This document shows positions 44,336-53,157 of a stretch of 64,000 nt of DNA, piece after piece. Source of the stretch: JANNPJ01 sp965200525 (GTDB lineage: Bacteria; Actinomycetota; Actinomycetes; Actinomycetales; Kineosporiaceae). Location of the stretch: the NCBI GenBank assembly GCA_965200525.1, contig OZ241368.1, forward strand, positions 4,836,001 to 4,900,000, written 5' to 3'. Every line of letters starts with the position of its first letter. Positions within the stretch are counted from its first letter, which is position 1. The notes beneath the pieces are model-generated. The model was not told the DNA's origin and made no database searches. It saw nothing but the letters and a program-made list of their open reading frames with translations. The position numbers and the translations under genes were made by a program.

Positions 44336-44585
44336 TCAAAGCCGGCGAACAGACGCTGGGACACGCCGAAGTCGTTATGACCTCGCTATCAAGGGTCGGT
44401 TCGCCGCATCTCGCCCGGCGGCGGCCGCACCGCAAGAACGTCGGGTTGCTTGCCGAGAACACCTGAGTCCAAGCGTGTGCGTGCTGTTGGACAGATGACG
44501 CCCGTCTTGCCGAGATGCGCATGAGCGGGGGCATGGCAATGTGGCAGAGCAGCGGAACTCCCGTCAGGCTTCCCATTCCGCCTTC

Positions 44586-44630
44586 GACTCGACTCGACTC
44601 GACTCGACTCGACTCGACTCGACTCGACTC
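44586..44630 (+). repeat. nine tandem GACTC units
   Basis: An uninterrupted 45-base array of the pentamer GACTC. It lies between the IS remnants and the vsr gene, outside any convincing reading frame. Tracts like this are slippage-prone. It is also a dense cluster of GACTC/GAGTC sites, a recognition sequence for several known methyltransferases. Confidence 0.9.
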
Positions 44631-44723
44631 GCGAGCGCGCAGTCCGCCCATATAGCCTTAGGGTAGTAGCTTCCCCGTTCCCATTCCGGGTTGGTCCGAG
44701 GACGTTAAAAATTGTGACGCAAG

Positions 44724-45194
44724 GTGGTGAGGAGCTTGCCAAGATCCGAGCAGTGGGTCTCTACCGAGGCTGGTCGACACCTCCGTGCTAGAGGAACGCG
44801 AAATACCCGACCGGAAGTGCAGCTGCGTAGCGCCGTTCACGCGCTGGGCTTACGGTTCCGAAACCACCAGGCCGTCGCGACAAGATGTACACCTGACTTT
44901 GTGCTTCCGCGTTGGCGTGTTGCAGTTTTCGTCGACGGCTGTTTTTGGCACGGATGTCCAACACACTTTCCCAACTTCCGTGGCCCCAACGCCGAGGCTT
45001 GGGAGCGCAAGCTGCAAACCAATCGCGCTAGGGACGAACGCAACACGGCTAGTGCGCGTGAAGCCGGATGGAAAGTCGTGCGTGTTTGGGAATGCCAGGT
45101 GCGACGGGATGTTCTCGCAGCGGCCACGACAGTCCAAGAATTGGCGTTGGAGGCGGCCTCAGCCCATAAAGGTGAGGGTGTGACGACTCGCTGA
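44724..45194 (+). CDS. vsr: very short patch repair endonuclease
   Basis: A 156-residue Vsr endonuclease. It shows RARGTRNTRPEVQLRSAVHA at the N-terminus, then PDFVLPRWRVAVFVDGCFWH-GCP with the metal-binding Asp and the catalytic His region, and GWKVVRVWECQVRRD near the C-terminus. Vsr nicks DNA 5' of T in T:G mismatches made by deamination of 5-methylcytosine, starting repair. It starts at one of two adjacent GTGs (44724, 44727). It is encoded convergently with the C5-methyltransferase gene and their 3' ends overlap by 36 bases, as expected for a partner that limits the methyltransferase's mutagenic effect. Confidence 0.9.
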   Translation: MVRSLPRSEQWVSTEAGRHLRARGTRNTRPEVQLRSAVHALGLRFRNHQAVATRCTPDFVLPRWRVAVFVDGCFWHGCPTHFPNFRGPNAEAWERKLQTNRARDERNTASAREAGWKVVRVWECQVRRDVLAAATTVQELALEAASAHKGEGVTTR

Positions 45195-47030
45195 CGTTGC
45201 ACATCCCGGCGCGATGGGGCAACCGTCACACTCAGGATTCACGGCTGTGCAGACTTGGGTGCCGAGAAGCTGCAAAGCGGCCATTCGCAGAGGCGCCTCG
45301 GTGCCGAACCCGACCAGTCGGGCAAGATCCACCCGGCCGTCACTGAGTCGGTTCTTCGATGACGAGCCAGTGTCACGGAAACGGGAGGCAACGCGGAGCG
45401 CTGGCTGGTTTGTCAGGAGGACATCCTCGTTGCACAGAAGGCGGAACGTTAGATCCTCGCCCGGTCGCATGCTAAGGGCGACGCTGACGGCATCAACATC
45501 TTTCCAGATCGATCGCTTGTTGGTCAGGGTTGCGAGCCGGCGCACGGCCGCCTGAGCCGTGGGGGACGTGACTGCGAGCCCTAGCTGCATGATCGTTCCT
45601 GCTCCCAGGTGGCTGATACCCCGCATGCCGCCCATTGCGGTCTCGAGCACCTGCCCCGACGCTCTCGTTCCCGTGAGTAGTGCAGTCACAGCGGCCACTG
45701 GGGGCGTCATGTCGCCGCCTGGCAGCAGGTGCCAGGAGCCATGGTCTTGGCGACGACGTCGTGCCCAACGGGTGAGCTGGGCACGCACCCGGGGCCAGTT
45801 AGTCCTGGCCACCGTCTGTTGTCGGCCTTCCTGCTGCGGAGTAAGAGCCGAGGCTGCCGCCTGTCCGAGCATCGGCGGAACGGCGTTTCCGATCTGGCGA
45901 AAGGCGTCACTGCGAGTGCCTGCAAATCGAAAACCGTCCGGAAAGGTCTGGATACGAGCGGCCTCACGAACAGTTAGGGTCCGGTGTTCTTCGGGATGGA
46001 TGTACCAGTAGCCGTCCTTTGCGATGTGAGCCGTGATCGACCGGCTCAGTTCATCCCAACCAAGCCGCTTGTATTTGTCGTCAAAGGTGTCGGCCGAGTA
46101 GCGACGCATCTCCATAGGGATCGATGAGTAGAGAGTGGTCGAGTCCATCAGCTCGAAGACCTCGCGATCGTCGGGCCTGACGGGCCTGGTCATGTGGTCG
46201 TGCACGACTCCTGGCTCGGCCCCCTGCCTCATCAGCTGGGCAAACACCGACTGCGTATTGGGTTCGTAGGGCAGACGCCGACCACCCGTGGCTGTTGCCA
46301 GAGCTGGGAGGTCCTCAATGGCATCTCTGAGCGTGCACAGCAAGCCCGGCTCAGGCCAGGTGAACCGGTCGTTGTCGCGCCGCGCCAAGAGGATCAGGCG
46401 CTTCCGGTGCTGAGGAACGCCGTAGAGCCAGGCGTCAACGAGCCGTAGTTCGGTGTGATACCCCGCCTTCTCGAATTCCGCCACGATGTTCCGAACAACC
46501 CTGAAATCGTCGCCCAACGCCATGTCAGGAACGTTCTCCATGAGAATGGCTCTGGGGCGGACGGCCAGTGTGACCCGGACGAAGGAACGCCACAGCTCAC
46601 GCCGTTCATCGTAGGCATCGCGCCTCCCATCCGCGACGAGGCTCCGGATCTTGCTTCGGCCAGCACGGCTGAACGGTTGGCACGGCGGACCGCCGCCAAT
46701 CAGATCTATGCCCAAGGGCTTGATCAGGTCAATGAGAGCCTTCACGGCTCGCGGGTCGGCCATGTCAGTGGCCAGCGCAACGCCGGATAGGTTGTGCTCG
46801 TGCGTCTGCAGTGCCTTCGCATCATGATCCACCGACGCGGCCATCGTCCAACCGGCCTGAACCATGCCCAGACTGAGGCCTCCCGCTCCGGAGAACAGGT
46901 CCACAGCCAGTCGCTCCCCTGCCTCCCGACGCGCCGCGCACCAGTCGGCCAGCCCGTCGACTGTCGGCGCCCCTAGGCGACGGGGCAGACGAAGATCGTC
47001 GCTGCGTTCGAGCTTGACCCCGTAGGCCAT
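45159..47030 (-). CDS. cytosine-C5 DNA methyltransferase fused to an EndoIII-like HhH-GPD/Fe-S domain
   Basis: A 623-residue protein. The N-terminal ~395 residues are a C5 methyltransferase: motif I DLFSGAGGLSLG (about 44-55), motif IV GGGPPCQPFS with the catalytic Cys 117, motif VI ENVPDM (165-170), motif IX/X AFRQIGNAVPPMLG. The C-terminal ~225 residues are helical and end with Cys 594, 601, 604 and 610, spaced C-X6-C-X2-C-X5-C, the [4Fe-4S] loop spacing of endonuclease III and MutY; the helix-hairpin-helix region is probably GMRGISHLGAGTIMQL. The fusion suggests a methylating protein with its own base-recognition or repair module. It converges with vsr and is divergent from the GHKL operon. 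Confidence 0.85.
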   Translation of the reverse strand: MAYGVKLERSDDLRLPRRLGAPTVDGLADWCAARREAGERLAVDLFSGAGGLSLGMVQAGWTMAASVDHDAKALQTHEHNLSGVALATDMADPRAVKALIDLIKPLGIDLIGGGPPCQPFSRAGRSKIRSLVADGRRDAYDERRELWRSFVRVTLAVRPRAILMENVPDMALGDDFRVVRNIVAEFEKAGYHTELRLVDAWLYGVPQHRKRLILLARRDNDRFTWPEPGLLCTLRDAIEDLPALATATGGRRLPYEPNTQSVFAQLMRQGAEPGVVHDHMTRPVRPDDREVFELMDSTTLYSSIPMEMRRYSADTFDDKYKRLGWDELSRSITAHIAKDGYWYIHPEEHRTLTVREAARIQTFPDGFRFAGTRSDAFRQIGNAVPPMLGQAAASALTPQQEGRQQTVARTNWPRVRAQLTRWARRRRQDHGSWHLLPGGDMTPPVAAVTALLTGTRASGQVLETAMGGMRGISHLGAGTIMQLGLAVTSPTAQAAVRRLATLTNKRSIWKDVDAVSVALSMRPGEDLTFRLLCNEDVLLTNQPALRVASRFRDTGSSSKNRLSDGRVDLARLVGFGTEAPLRMAALQLLGTQVCTAVNPECDGCPIAPGCATSASRHTLTFMG

Positions 47031-47477
47031 CAGGGTCGCACCGCCATGGCCTTGAGGTCAGCTCGCCGGCAAGCTTGTTTAGCATCCACGAGCGCGCACC
47101 CACCGTGGTTGAACGTCCTCGCGTGACGCTCGCCTGTCCTGAAATCGATCGTGGACCACATGTCACACAGGGTATCGGTGACCACCGACAGGTTGGCCGG
47201 CCGCCGCGCTGTGGTATCCAGCCGCGGAACATGTGTGTGCCATCTCGTGCCCAGGTCACACGGAGTAGGTCCCGGCCCGCTTATAGCCCAGCCGGCGAGG
47301 AGGGCGCCGGGAGACCCCTGGCATTCCCACGAACAGCCACACGCGCCCGGGGGCAAGCGACCCGGCACCCGTTGCCGTTCGGCTGCTGGACCGACAGGCC
47401 TTCACAGGAGGCAAGCCGCCGCTAGACGTGCCTTCATTTTGGATATATAGTCGACATAGAACCGATCATAGGTGAGG
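47031..47477. other. intergenic control region between the methyltransferase and the GHKL operon
   Basis: About 450 bases without a gene. The right end (47437-47460) has an AT-rich stretch with GATATATAG and CATAGA, unusual in this GC-rich DNA, which probably holds the promoter of the small-protein/GHKL operon. The left end must hold the methyltransferase promoter. Confidence 0.5.
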
Positions 47478-47481
47478 ATGC

Positions 47482-47706
47482 ATGCCGGAAACGAGGACGG
47501 ACAGGTTCAAACGCCTAGCCCAAGCCCGTGGCGACCGACTCATTCGTGAGATATCGCTACTGGGGAATCTTGCCAACCGCAAGAACTACGACTACACGCC
47601 CGAAGAAGTCGAGCAGCTGTTTGATCCAATTGAACAGGAGCTGCGTGAGGTTCGAGCTCTTTTCGATCCGACTGTGCCATCGACCAGAAAGGTCAAGTTC
47701 CAATGA
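47482..47706 (+). CDS. small helical protein, first gene of the GHKL operon
   Basis: A 74-residue, mostly helical protein (RFKRLAQARGDRLIREISLL, then LANRKNYDYTPEEVEQLFDP). It starts at ATG 47482 behind GGTGAGG (an ATG at 47478 is out of frame). Its stop overlaps the GHKL ATPase start by four bases (ATGA). I do not know a named family, although proteins with a NYDYTxEEVxxxF segment occur next to restriction/defence genes. A regulatory or adaptor role in the operon is inferred from position only. Confidence 0.7.
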   Translation: MPETRTDRFKRLAQARGDRLIREISLLGNLANRKNYDYTPEEVEQLFDPIEQELREVRALFDPTVPSTRKVKFQ

Positions 47707-49589
47707 CAGAGAGCGATTTCGGATTCTTTTTTGAACGCGCAGGACGGTCCGCAGCCCAAGGGGCGATCGCTCCCGCAGAGCAGTACTTCGAGGGGTCGCG
47801 GGCCGAGGTCTCGGTGGTCCGGGAGACGGGACAGAACTCTGTCGACGCTGACGACGGTGTCGGCCCCGTCCGCATGGAGTTCGAGGTTCAGGAGATGCCC
47901 ACGAGCGGACTACCAGGGATCGTCCAACTGCGTGAGCACCTGGCCTTGGTGGTCGACGCAACCCGGGGGACAGAAGGGCACGATCGAATGAACGATGCCT
48001 TGGCCCTGGCTCACCAACAGACGATCCCGGTCCTGAGGATCTCGGACTATGGAACGACCGGTCTCGAGGGCAGCGAGTCTCTTCGGGCGGACGTTTCACG
48101 GCTCAGCGCCCTGACTCGCGGGGCCGGGATCTCGGCCAACGACGGTCGGGGAGGGTCGTTCGGAATCGGTTCTGCGGTTGGTCCCATGGCATCTGACCTC
48201 TGTACCGTGTATTACGCATCGATGCCCCGGGGTGGATCGGACGTCGTATTTACCGGGCACAGTCGATTGGCCACCCATGCCGATCGGGACGGGATCCTGC
48301 GCGTAGGTGACGGCTTCTACACCGACCGCACCGTCGAGAACGACTTCCGGTACCTTCGCAATCCTGGTGCCTTTGGCTCGTTTGAGCCTCGCGGCGAGCC
48401 CGGGACCGACATTTTCATCATCGGGTACCGCAAGGCCGGCGATGATCCAAAACTCCACACCATCCGAGATGCGTTCATAGACAACTTCATGATGGCAATC
48501 GACCGCGGGCGACTCCAGGCCAGCGGCAAAGGCGCCGGCGAGCACTGGCACCTGGACGCGGAGACTCTGGAAGAAATGGTCCGTGAGCGGCCTGAGTCCC
48601 GCGCCTTCTATCGCGCCATCCAAGACCCCGAGCCGGTGGTCATGAACAGTGAACGGTTCGGCGAGCTTCGCCTTTACATCAATGTGGATCCGTCCCTCCC
48701 AAAGAAGCTTCACACGATCACGATGCGCAGCCCGCTCATGAAGATCGACACCTTCCGTCACAACTCGGTCCAGACGAAGTACGCGGCAGTCCTCGAGTGC
48801 GCCGAACCCAAGGGAAACCTCTTGCTGCGCCGGCTTGAACCGCCGCAACACGACTCCTGGGACGGCGGCCGCGCCCTCGGGGGAAAGGCTGCCCTCGCGG
48901 AACTCAAGAGCTTCGTTGGGCAGGCTGTGAAGGAGCGAGTGAAGGACAGGGTCGGCGACATCGTGGAAATCAAAGGTCTTGCCCGCTTCCTACCCTCCGG
49001 GTCGTTCAGCGTCGGCGACGGCTCTGAGGGCCGGCCGGGAATTGACGAAGGCGCCAGTAATGAGAGTGCGAGCGTGCAGGGGGATCCCGGATCATCCACG
49101 ACGCCCACGCGTCGATCCGACAAGCGGGTGCCCCTGACGGTTCAACAGCCCGCCAAAGAACGGGGAGGCAAGCCGACGACAAGAGGCAAAGACCCCGGCG
49201 GGACGGGCACGCGCAGGCGCGGCCGCCGCGCGCTGCCGGGTGGCGGTGAGGGTGGAGACGGCGGATCTCGAATTGCTTCTGGACAGTTTGGGTTCCGGAG
49301 CTGGTCAGCTCCATCCACCGTGGCAGGCCGAACGATGCTGCACATCACCCTGTCAGCCCGGGGGACCGTCACCGGTGACATCGAGCTTGTCACTCTGGGA
49401 GCCGGAGGAGCGCCGGAACCAGGCTACGAGTTGCCCATCCTGTCGGCCCAGATGGTTGTCGACAGGACATACAGAGACGTGCAGTGGGAGGGAAACGTGT
49501 TCAGGCATGTGGAGCTGTCGGAGGGCCAAACGACCCGTCTGGAGATCGAACTCACGGCTGGGCGCCGGTACCGTTTGGATGTGAAGTGA
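47703..49589 (+). CDS. GHKL-type ATPase of a methyltransferase-linked defence operon
   Basis: A 628-residue protein. The Bergerat ATP-binding fold is visible: N-box VVRETGQNSVDAD (Glu 41, Asn 45), G1 box LRISDYGTTGLEG (Asp 115), G2 box GGSFGIGSA (150-158). A middle domain follows, then a disordered, basic linker (about 430-520; RRGRRALPGGG) and a beta-rich C-terminal domain (TMLHITLSARGTVTGDIELV). GHKL ATPases of the HSP90/MutL/MORC type act as ATP-gated clamps. It is coupled by overlaps to the small protein before it and the unknown protein after it, so they probably form a complex. Confidence 0.8.
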   Translation: MTESDFGFFFERAGRSAAQGAIAPAEQYFEGSRAEVSVVRETGQNSVDADDGVGPVRMEFEVQEMPTSGLPGIVQLREHLALVVDATRGTEGHDRMNDALALAHQQTIPVLRISDYGTTGLEGSESLRADVSRLSALTRGAGISANDGRGGSFGIGSAVGPMASDLCTVYYASMPRGGSDVVFTGHSRLATHADRDGILRVGDGFYTDRTVENDFRYLRNPGAFGSFEPRGEPGTDIFIIGYRKAGDDPKLHTIRDAFIDNFMMAIDRGRLQASGKGAGEHWHLDAETLEEMVRERPESRAFYRAIQDPEPVVMNSERFGELRLYINVDPSLPKKLHTITMRSPLMKIDTFRHNSVQTKYAAVLECAEPKGNLLLRRLEPPQHDSWDGGRALGGKAALAELKSFVGQAVKERVKDRVGDIVEIKGLARFLPSGSFSVGDGSEGRPGIDEGASNESASVQGDPGSSTTPTRRSDKRVPLTVQQPAKERGGKPTTRGKDPGGTGTRRRGRRALPGGGEGGDGGSRIASGQFGFRSWSAPSTVAGRTMLHITLSARGTVTGDIELVTLGAGGAPEPGYELPILSAQMVVDRTYRDVQWEGNVFRHVELSEGQTTRLEIELTAGRRYRLDVK

Positions 49590-50449
49590 CCACGCTCAGG
49601 GGTTCATACCCCCATCCCGTGCTGGATGCGTCCGATGACGTTGCCTCCTACTTCGAGGTATCGAACTTTAGCGTCACTCCCAGCGTCGAGGACATAGGTC
49701 TCAACTTCGACGTGCGCACCGACGATTCCACCTTGAGACAACTCTTGGACTCCGGCGAGGCCCGCCTCAGCCTGCGATGGCAGTGCAGCGCAACGCTGGC
49801 AAGCGATGAGAGCGAACCCTTGATTAGGAGGACTCTGAGCGACGGGAACGAGTACGAGTTCTGGCTCGACCACAGGCGAGTTCGAGGTTCCGTCACCGCA
49901 GATGTGCGGGTCGTCGTGGCGTGCGCCCTGACGAGCTTTCGATGGGGCAATCAACACCCCGACTACGGTGACGCGGTTTTCGACCTCGGGATCGGTGACG
50001 TACTCGCGGACGGGGGATCGGTCACCTTCGAGGCGGACAAGCTCTACGACCCACTTGACCCGCCCATCGGTTCCTGTTTCAGGTTCGTGGAGGACCGTCG
50101 GCTCCGCCACGGCCTGCAGGTCCGGTTCGAGGACGAGGAAGTGATCCAGGTACGACTGTCGTCCGACACACACAAACACCTCGGGCTCTTGGCTGCCCGC
50201 CCCGAGCTGCAGATCACGTGTGTGGTGTTGCCGGCTCTCATACAAGCTGTCACTTTCATCAAGGACGAGCGTGCGGACCCGTCCGCCGACGAGTGGAACG
50301 ACCGCGGTTGGTTCAGGGCGATCAGTCACATCGTCGAACGCCTCGGTGGGTTTGACGACCCTGCGATCGACATCGCGCAGAGGATCCTCAACTATCCCGT
50401 AGACCGCACACTGTTGCTCGAGGCTGATCCCGAGGAGGACGACGAATGA
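49586..50449 (+). CDS. hypothetical middle component of the GHKL operon
   Basis: A 287-residue acidic protein starting at GTG 49586, inside the stop region of the GHKL gene. It is beta-rich in the first ~180 residues (FSVTPSVEDIGLNFDVRTDD, GEARLSLRWQCSATLASDES) and helical at the end. I recognise no family or catalytic motif. It overlaps the following gene by four bases. The tight coupling on both sides indicates a structural or specificity subunit of the same complex. Confidence 0.7.
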   Translation: MTTLRGSYPHPVLDASDDVASYFEVSNFSVTPSVEDIGLNFDVRTDDSTLRQLLDSGEARLSLRWQCSATLASDESEPLIRRTLSDGNEYEFWLDHRRVRGSVTADVRVVVACALTSFRWGNQHPDYGDAVFDLGIGDVLADGGSVTFEADKLYDPLDPPIGSCFRFVEDRRLRHGLQVRFEDEEVIQVRLSSDTHKHLGLLAARPELQITCVVLPALIQAVTFIKDERADPSADEWNDRGWFRAISHIVERLGGFDDPAIDIAQRILNYPVDRTLLLEADPEEDDE

Positions 50450-51234
50450 ACCAGTCAGTTGCTGCGGCAGCCTACACCGAGGCCGCGCTCGTCGAGTTGA
50501 AGGATGCACTCACGCAGTCAGGCAGCCCGGAAGATTTCTTGGCTCAGGTTGACTCGCTCTCCGGCAGGCCCGAGAACATCCTCCCGCTTCCCTACGATAC
50601 CGGTGCCCCTCTTCCTCTCGGGCGGGCTCCCGGAGAAGGAGGTATCGACTCGGATAACGGTCCAGCCGTCTTCGACTTCCTGGGCGCGATGGACCCCTCA
50701 AACGCATCTGATCCCCGCCTGTGGAACTACATGACCTTCAACGTCTACCGCGATTACATGGAGGCGAGATGGCCTCTGGTGGGAGACAACTGGAGGCAGC
50801 GGGCAAACACGCGCTGGTTATTGCTGGGTTCAACTCGCGGCAGGCTCGTACGACACGGGATCGCCAGGCTGTGGTGGGTCACAAACCTGACTTATGATGC
50901 TCGGCTGGAGCACGTCCTCTCCAGGCAGAGCCAGGATCCGTTCGCATACACTCGGGCCGTCTTCCGAAATGAGGACAGGATCAATGCACTGTTCGATCGA
51001 GAAGCCGGCGCGATCGAATCAGTCACACGCGCAGTCCTAGAACACGCCAGCAAGAATTCCGTGTTCGCGCGGGACAACCATGTACGGGCCATAATGAAGG
51101 AATTGACTCTAATCATGGGATTCCGGGATTTGGGACTGCTCGCGGCCGACGCGCTTGAAGAGGTGATTGATGAGGTGCGCCCAAGGTATGAGGATGAGGA
51201 CGACCTAGGCAGGTTGATCACAGTGGCACTTTGA
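50446..51234 (+). CDS. DUF6339 family protein
   Basis: A 262-residue protein with the DUF6339-like core DPRLWNYMTFNVYRDYMEAR and a following RWLLLGSTRGRLVRHGIARLW, then a helical C-terminus (LTLIMGFRDLGLLAADALEE). Function unknown; the family occurs in restriction/defence contexts. It is the last gene of the operon small protein-GHKL-unknown-DUF6339 and starts inside the stop of the preceding gene. A role as DNA-binding or effector subunit is inference only. Confidence 0.7.
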   Translation: MNQSVAAAAYTEAALVELKDALTQSGSPEDFLAQVDSLSGRPENILPLPYDTGAPLPLGRAPGEGGIDSDNGPAVFDFLGAMDPSNASDPRLWNYMTFNVYRDYMEARWPLVGDNWRQRANTRWLLLGSTRGRLVRHGIARLWWVTNLTYDARLEHVLSRQSQDPFAYTRAVFRNEDRINALFDREAGAIESVTRAVLEHASKNSVFARDNHVRAIMKELTLIMGFRDLGLLAADALEEVIDEVRPRYEDEDDLGRLITVAL

Positions 51235-51858
51235 GAGGGTTGCGAGTAGGCGCGTACATCTCACCGAGCGCTCGACCCAGGTGGCCAAGAGGTACAGCAC
51301 GAAGGACATCCGGGTGCCGCTCAAGCCGACCCCATCCGCCGCAAACGCCCCCGGAAGTATCACCGCCCCCGGGATCGGCCGGCCCTGAATCGAGACCGAC
51401 ACGCCCACGCAAACAGCTCCGAAGGTCGAGCGCATGCAGGCCCTCGGTCGTTCTTCGACTCCAAACGTCGGACAGTATCCAGATCATCAGCAGTCGTCCA
51501 CGACTGGAATCCGTCCAGTGGCTGGGCAAGGGATCACAGTTACGCACCGCCGCGCCCGGCCTGGCTAAGCGTTGGCGCAAGGAAAGGTTGAGGGTCACTC
51601 CTCACGGGCTGACGTCACAAGGCCAACACCGAGCCCTGTTCGGTCCACGGATCCGATCGAACGAGGGCGTACCTCGAACTGCCCACCACCGTCGGCCGTC
51701 GCCGAGCGTCAGGGGGCGCGCCGCTCGCCCTGAGAATCGGGCCTCGGTCGCACTCAAGACCGCGATCCGCTGTCTGCATGAGGCCCATCGCGCCCACAGG
51801 ATGGCAGACGTGTGCTTGCATGTGCGTCTATGACATCCTGGTGGAGGAGGTGGAAGCC
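51235..51858. other. gene-free stretch between the two GHKL modules
   Basis: About 620 bases. The frames present are Arg/Pro-rich shadows without ribosome binding sites. I see no repeats. It separates the DUF6339 operon from the second GHKL gene and should hold that gene's promoter. Confidence 0.4.
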
Positions 51859-53157
51859 ATGACTCGAGGCAGATCGATGTACGACGTGTCTCCTTCGGCG
51901 GCGCGACTGACGTCGTCGTTGAGAGACGTGGGGTACGACTTTCCGACCGCCGTTGCGGACATCATTGACAACTCCTTGGCAGCGGACGCGAGTCAGGTAC
52001 AGGTTGAGGTCGAGTTCCACGGCCCGGACTCCTTCGTCTCGATCGCCGACGACGGGCACGGAATGACCGCCAACGGGCTGCTGGAGGCCATGAGATTCGG
52101 AAGCCGCCGCGACTACGTGCGGGGCGATCTTGGGCGCTTCGGCCTCGGTCTCAAAACGGCATCCCTTTCGCAGTGCCGGCGTCTGACGGTCGTCACCCGT
52201 CGAGGCGTCGAGAGACCCGTCGTGACGACCCGCACACTCGATCTCGACGTAGTCGAGGATCATGACCAGTGGCTCGTCATCGAGGATGAACCGTCAGCAG
52301 TAGTGCTCCGGGCACAGGCACACTTGGCTGAGGGCCCTGGAACAGTCGTGATCTGGGAGAAACTCGACCGGGTGATCCCCGAACGACAGATCGAGACGGG
52401 CTGGGGCAGACGCAGGCTGGCTTCGGTTTCCCGGCATACGTCCGAACACCTCGGAATGGTGTTCCACCGTTTTCTCGACGGTCTACTTGATGGTAGGCAT
52501 CTCGTACTGACGGTAAACGGCGAGAAGGTACGGTCCTGGGATCCTTTCGCCAGTCACGAGGAAGCCACCACTGAGCTGCCACTCCAGACGTTTGAGATCG
52601 AAACTGGCTCACTCATTGGTGAAGCGCGACTACGCAGGTACGTTCTTCCCACAAAGGACCGCTTCTCCAGTCAAGAGGAGTTTGACCGTCTCTCCGGCCC
52701 GCTCAAGTGGAACCGTCAGCAGGGAATATACGTCTACCGCGCACAGCGATTGGTCCAGTTCGGCGGGTGGAATGCCATCCGTGCGATTGACGAGCACACG
52801 AAGCTGGCGCGAGCTGCACTTGACTTCGACACCGACCTTGATGAGTCCTTCCAGATCAACGTTGCCAAGATGCGTGTCATCCTTCCGGCGGCACTTCGCC
52901 CCATGCTCGAGTCGCCAATTCACGAACTGTGCCTGAGGGCGGGTGACACGTATCGACGCGCTGCCCTTCAGCCGGACCAGTCTGAACCTATGCTGGTAGC
53001 GCGGACGGATCGTCGCCCCGCCGAGTTCACGGACGTGGGCGTGGCCCTCCAAGCGGCGGCTCTTGAGGCGGGACAGTTCCCAGCTCTCACCGAGACGTTT
53101 CGCATCCTCAAAGAACGTTCACCCGAGGTGTGGAAGGCGTTAGGACTCAACAACTGA
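51859..53157 (+). CDS. MORC/MutL-like GHKL ATPase, paralogue A
   Basis: A 432-residue ATPase. The N-box is AVADIIDNSLAADA (Asp 37, Asn 38), G1 SIADDGHGMT (Asp 64/65) and G2 DLGRFGLGLKTASLSQCRRL (about 90-109). The remaining ~300 residues match the other GHKL gene at 55840 in pattern (HLGMVFHRFLDGLL; QQGIYVYRAQRLVQFGGW), so the two are paralogues. I chose ATG 51859 with GGAGG upstream; the frame opens at 51778. It converges with the second methyltransferase gene (18-base 3' overlap). ATPases of this type accompany Z1/AIPR restriction-like systems. Confidence 0.8.
   Translation: MTRGRSMYDVSPSAARLTSSLRDVGYDFPTAVADIIDNSLAADASQVQVEVEFHGPDSFVSIADDGHGMTANGLLEAMRFGSRRDYVRGDLGRFGLGLKTASLSQCRRLTVVTRRGVERPVVTTRTLDLDVVEDHDQWLVIEDEPSAVVLRAQAHLAEGPGTVVIWEKLDRVIPERQIETGWGRRRLASVSRHTSEHLGMVFHRFLDGLLDGRHLVLTVNGEKVRSWDPFASHEEATTELPLQTFEIETGSLIGEARLRRYVLPTKDRFSSQEEFDRLSGPLKWNRQQGIYVYRAQRLVQFGGWNAIRAIDEHTKLARAALDFDTDLDESFQINVAKMRVILPAALRPMLESPIHELCLRAGDTYRRAALQPDQSEPMLVARTDRRPAEFTDVGVALQAAALEAGQFPALTETFRILKERSPEVWKALGLNN

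Noticed and set aside
44053..44466. 137-residue plus-strand frame as a new gene
   Set aside because: Only the middle matches the ISL3 zinc-finger region; the start is antisense to an IS256 remnant. I annotated the remnant only.
44586..44630. CRISPR-like repeat
   Set aside because: Units are 5 bases with no spacers; it is a simple tandem repeat. No CRISPR array or cas gene is visible in the window.
51231..51833. 200-residue plus-strand frame after the DUF6339 gene
   Set aside because: Arg/Pro/Ser-rich with no ribosome binding site and no motif; it runs into the second GHKL gene in another frame.
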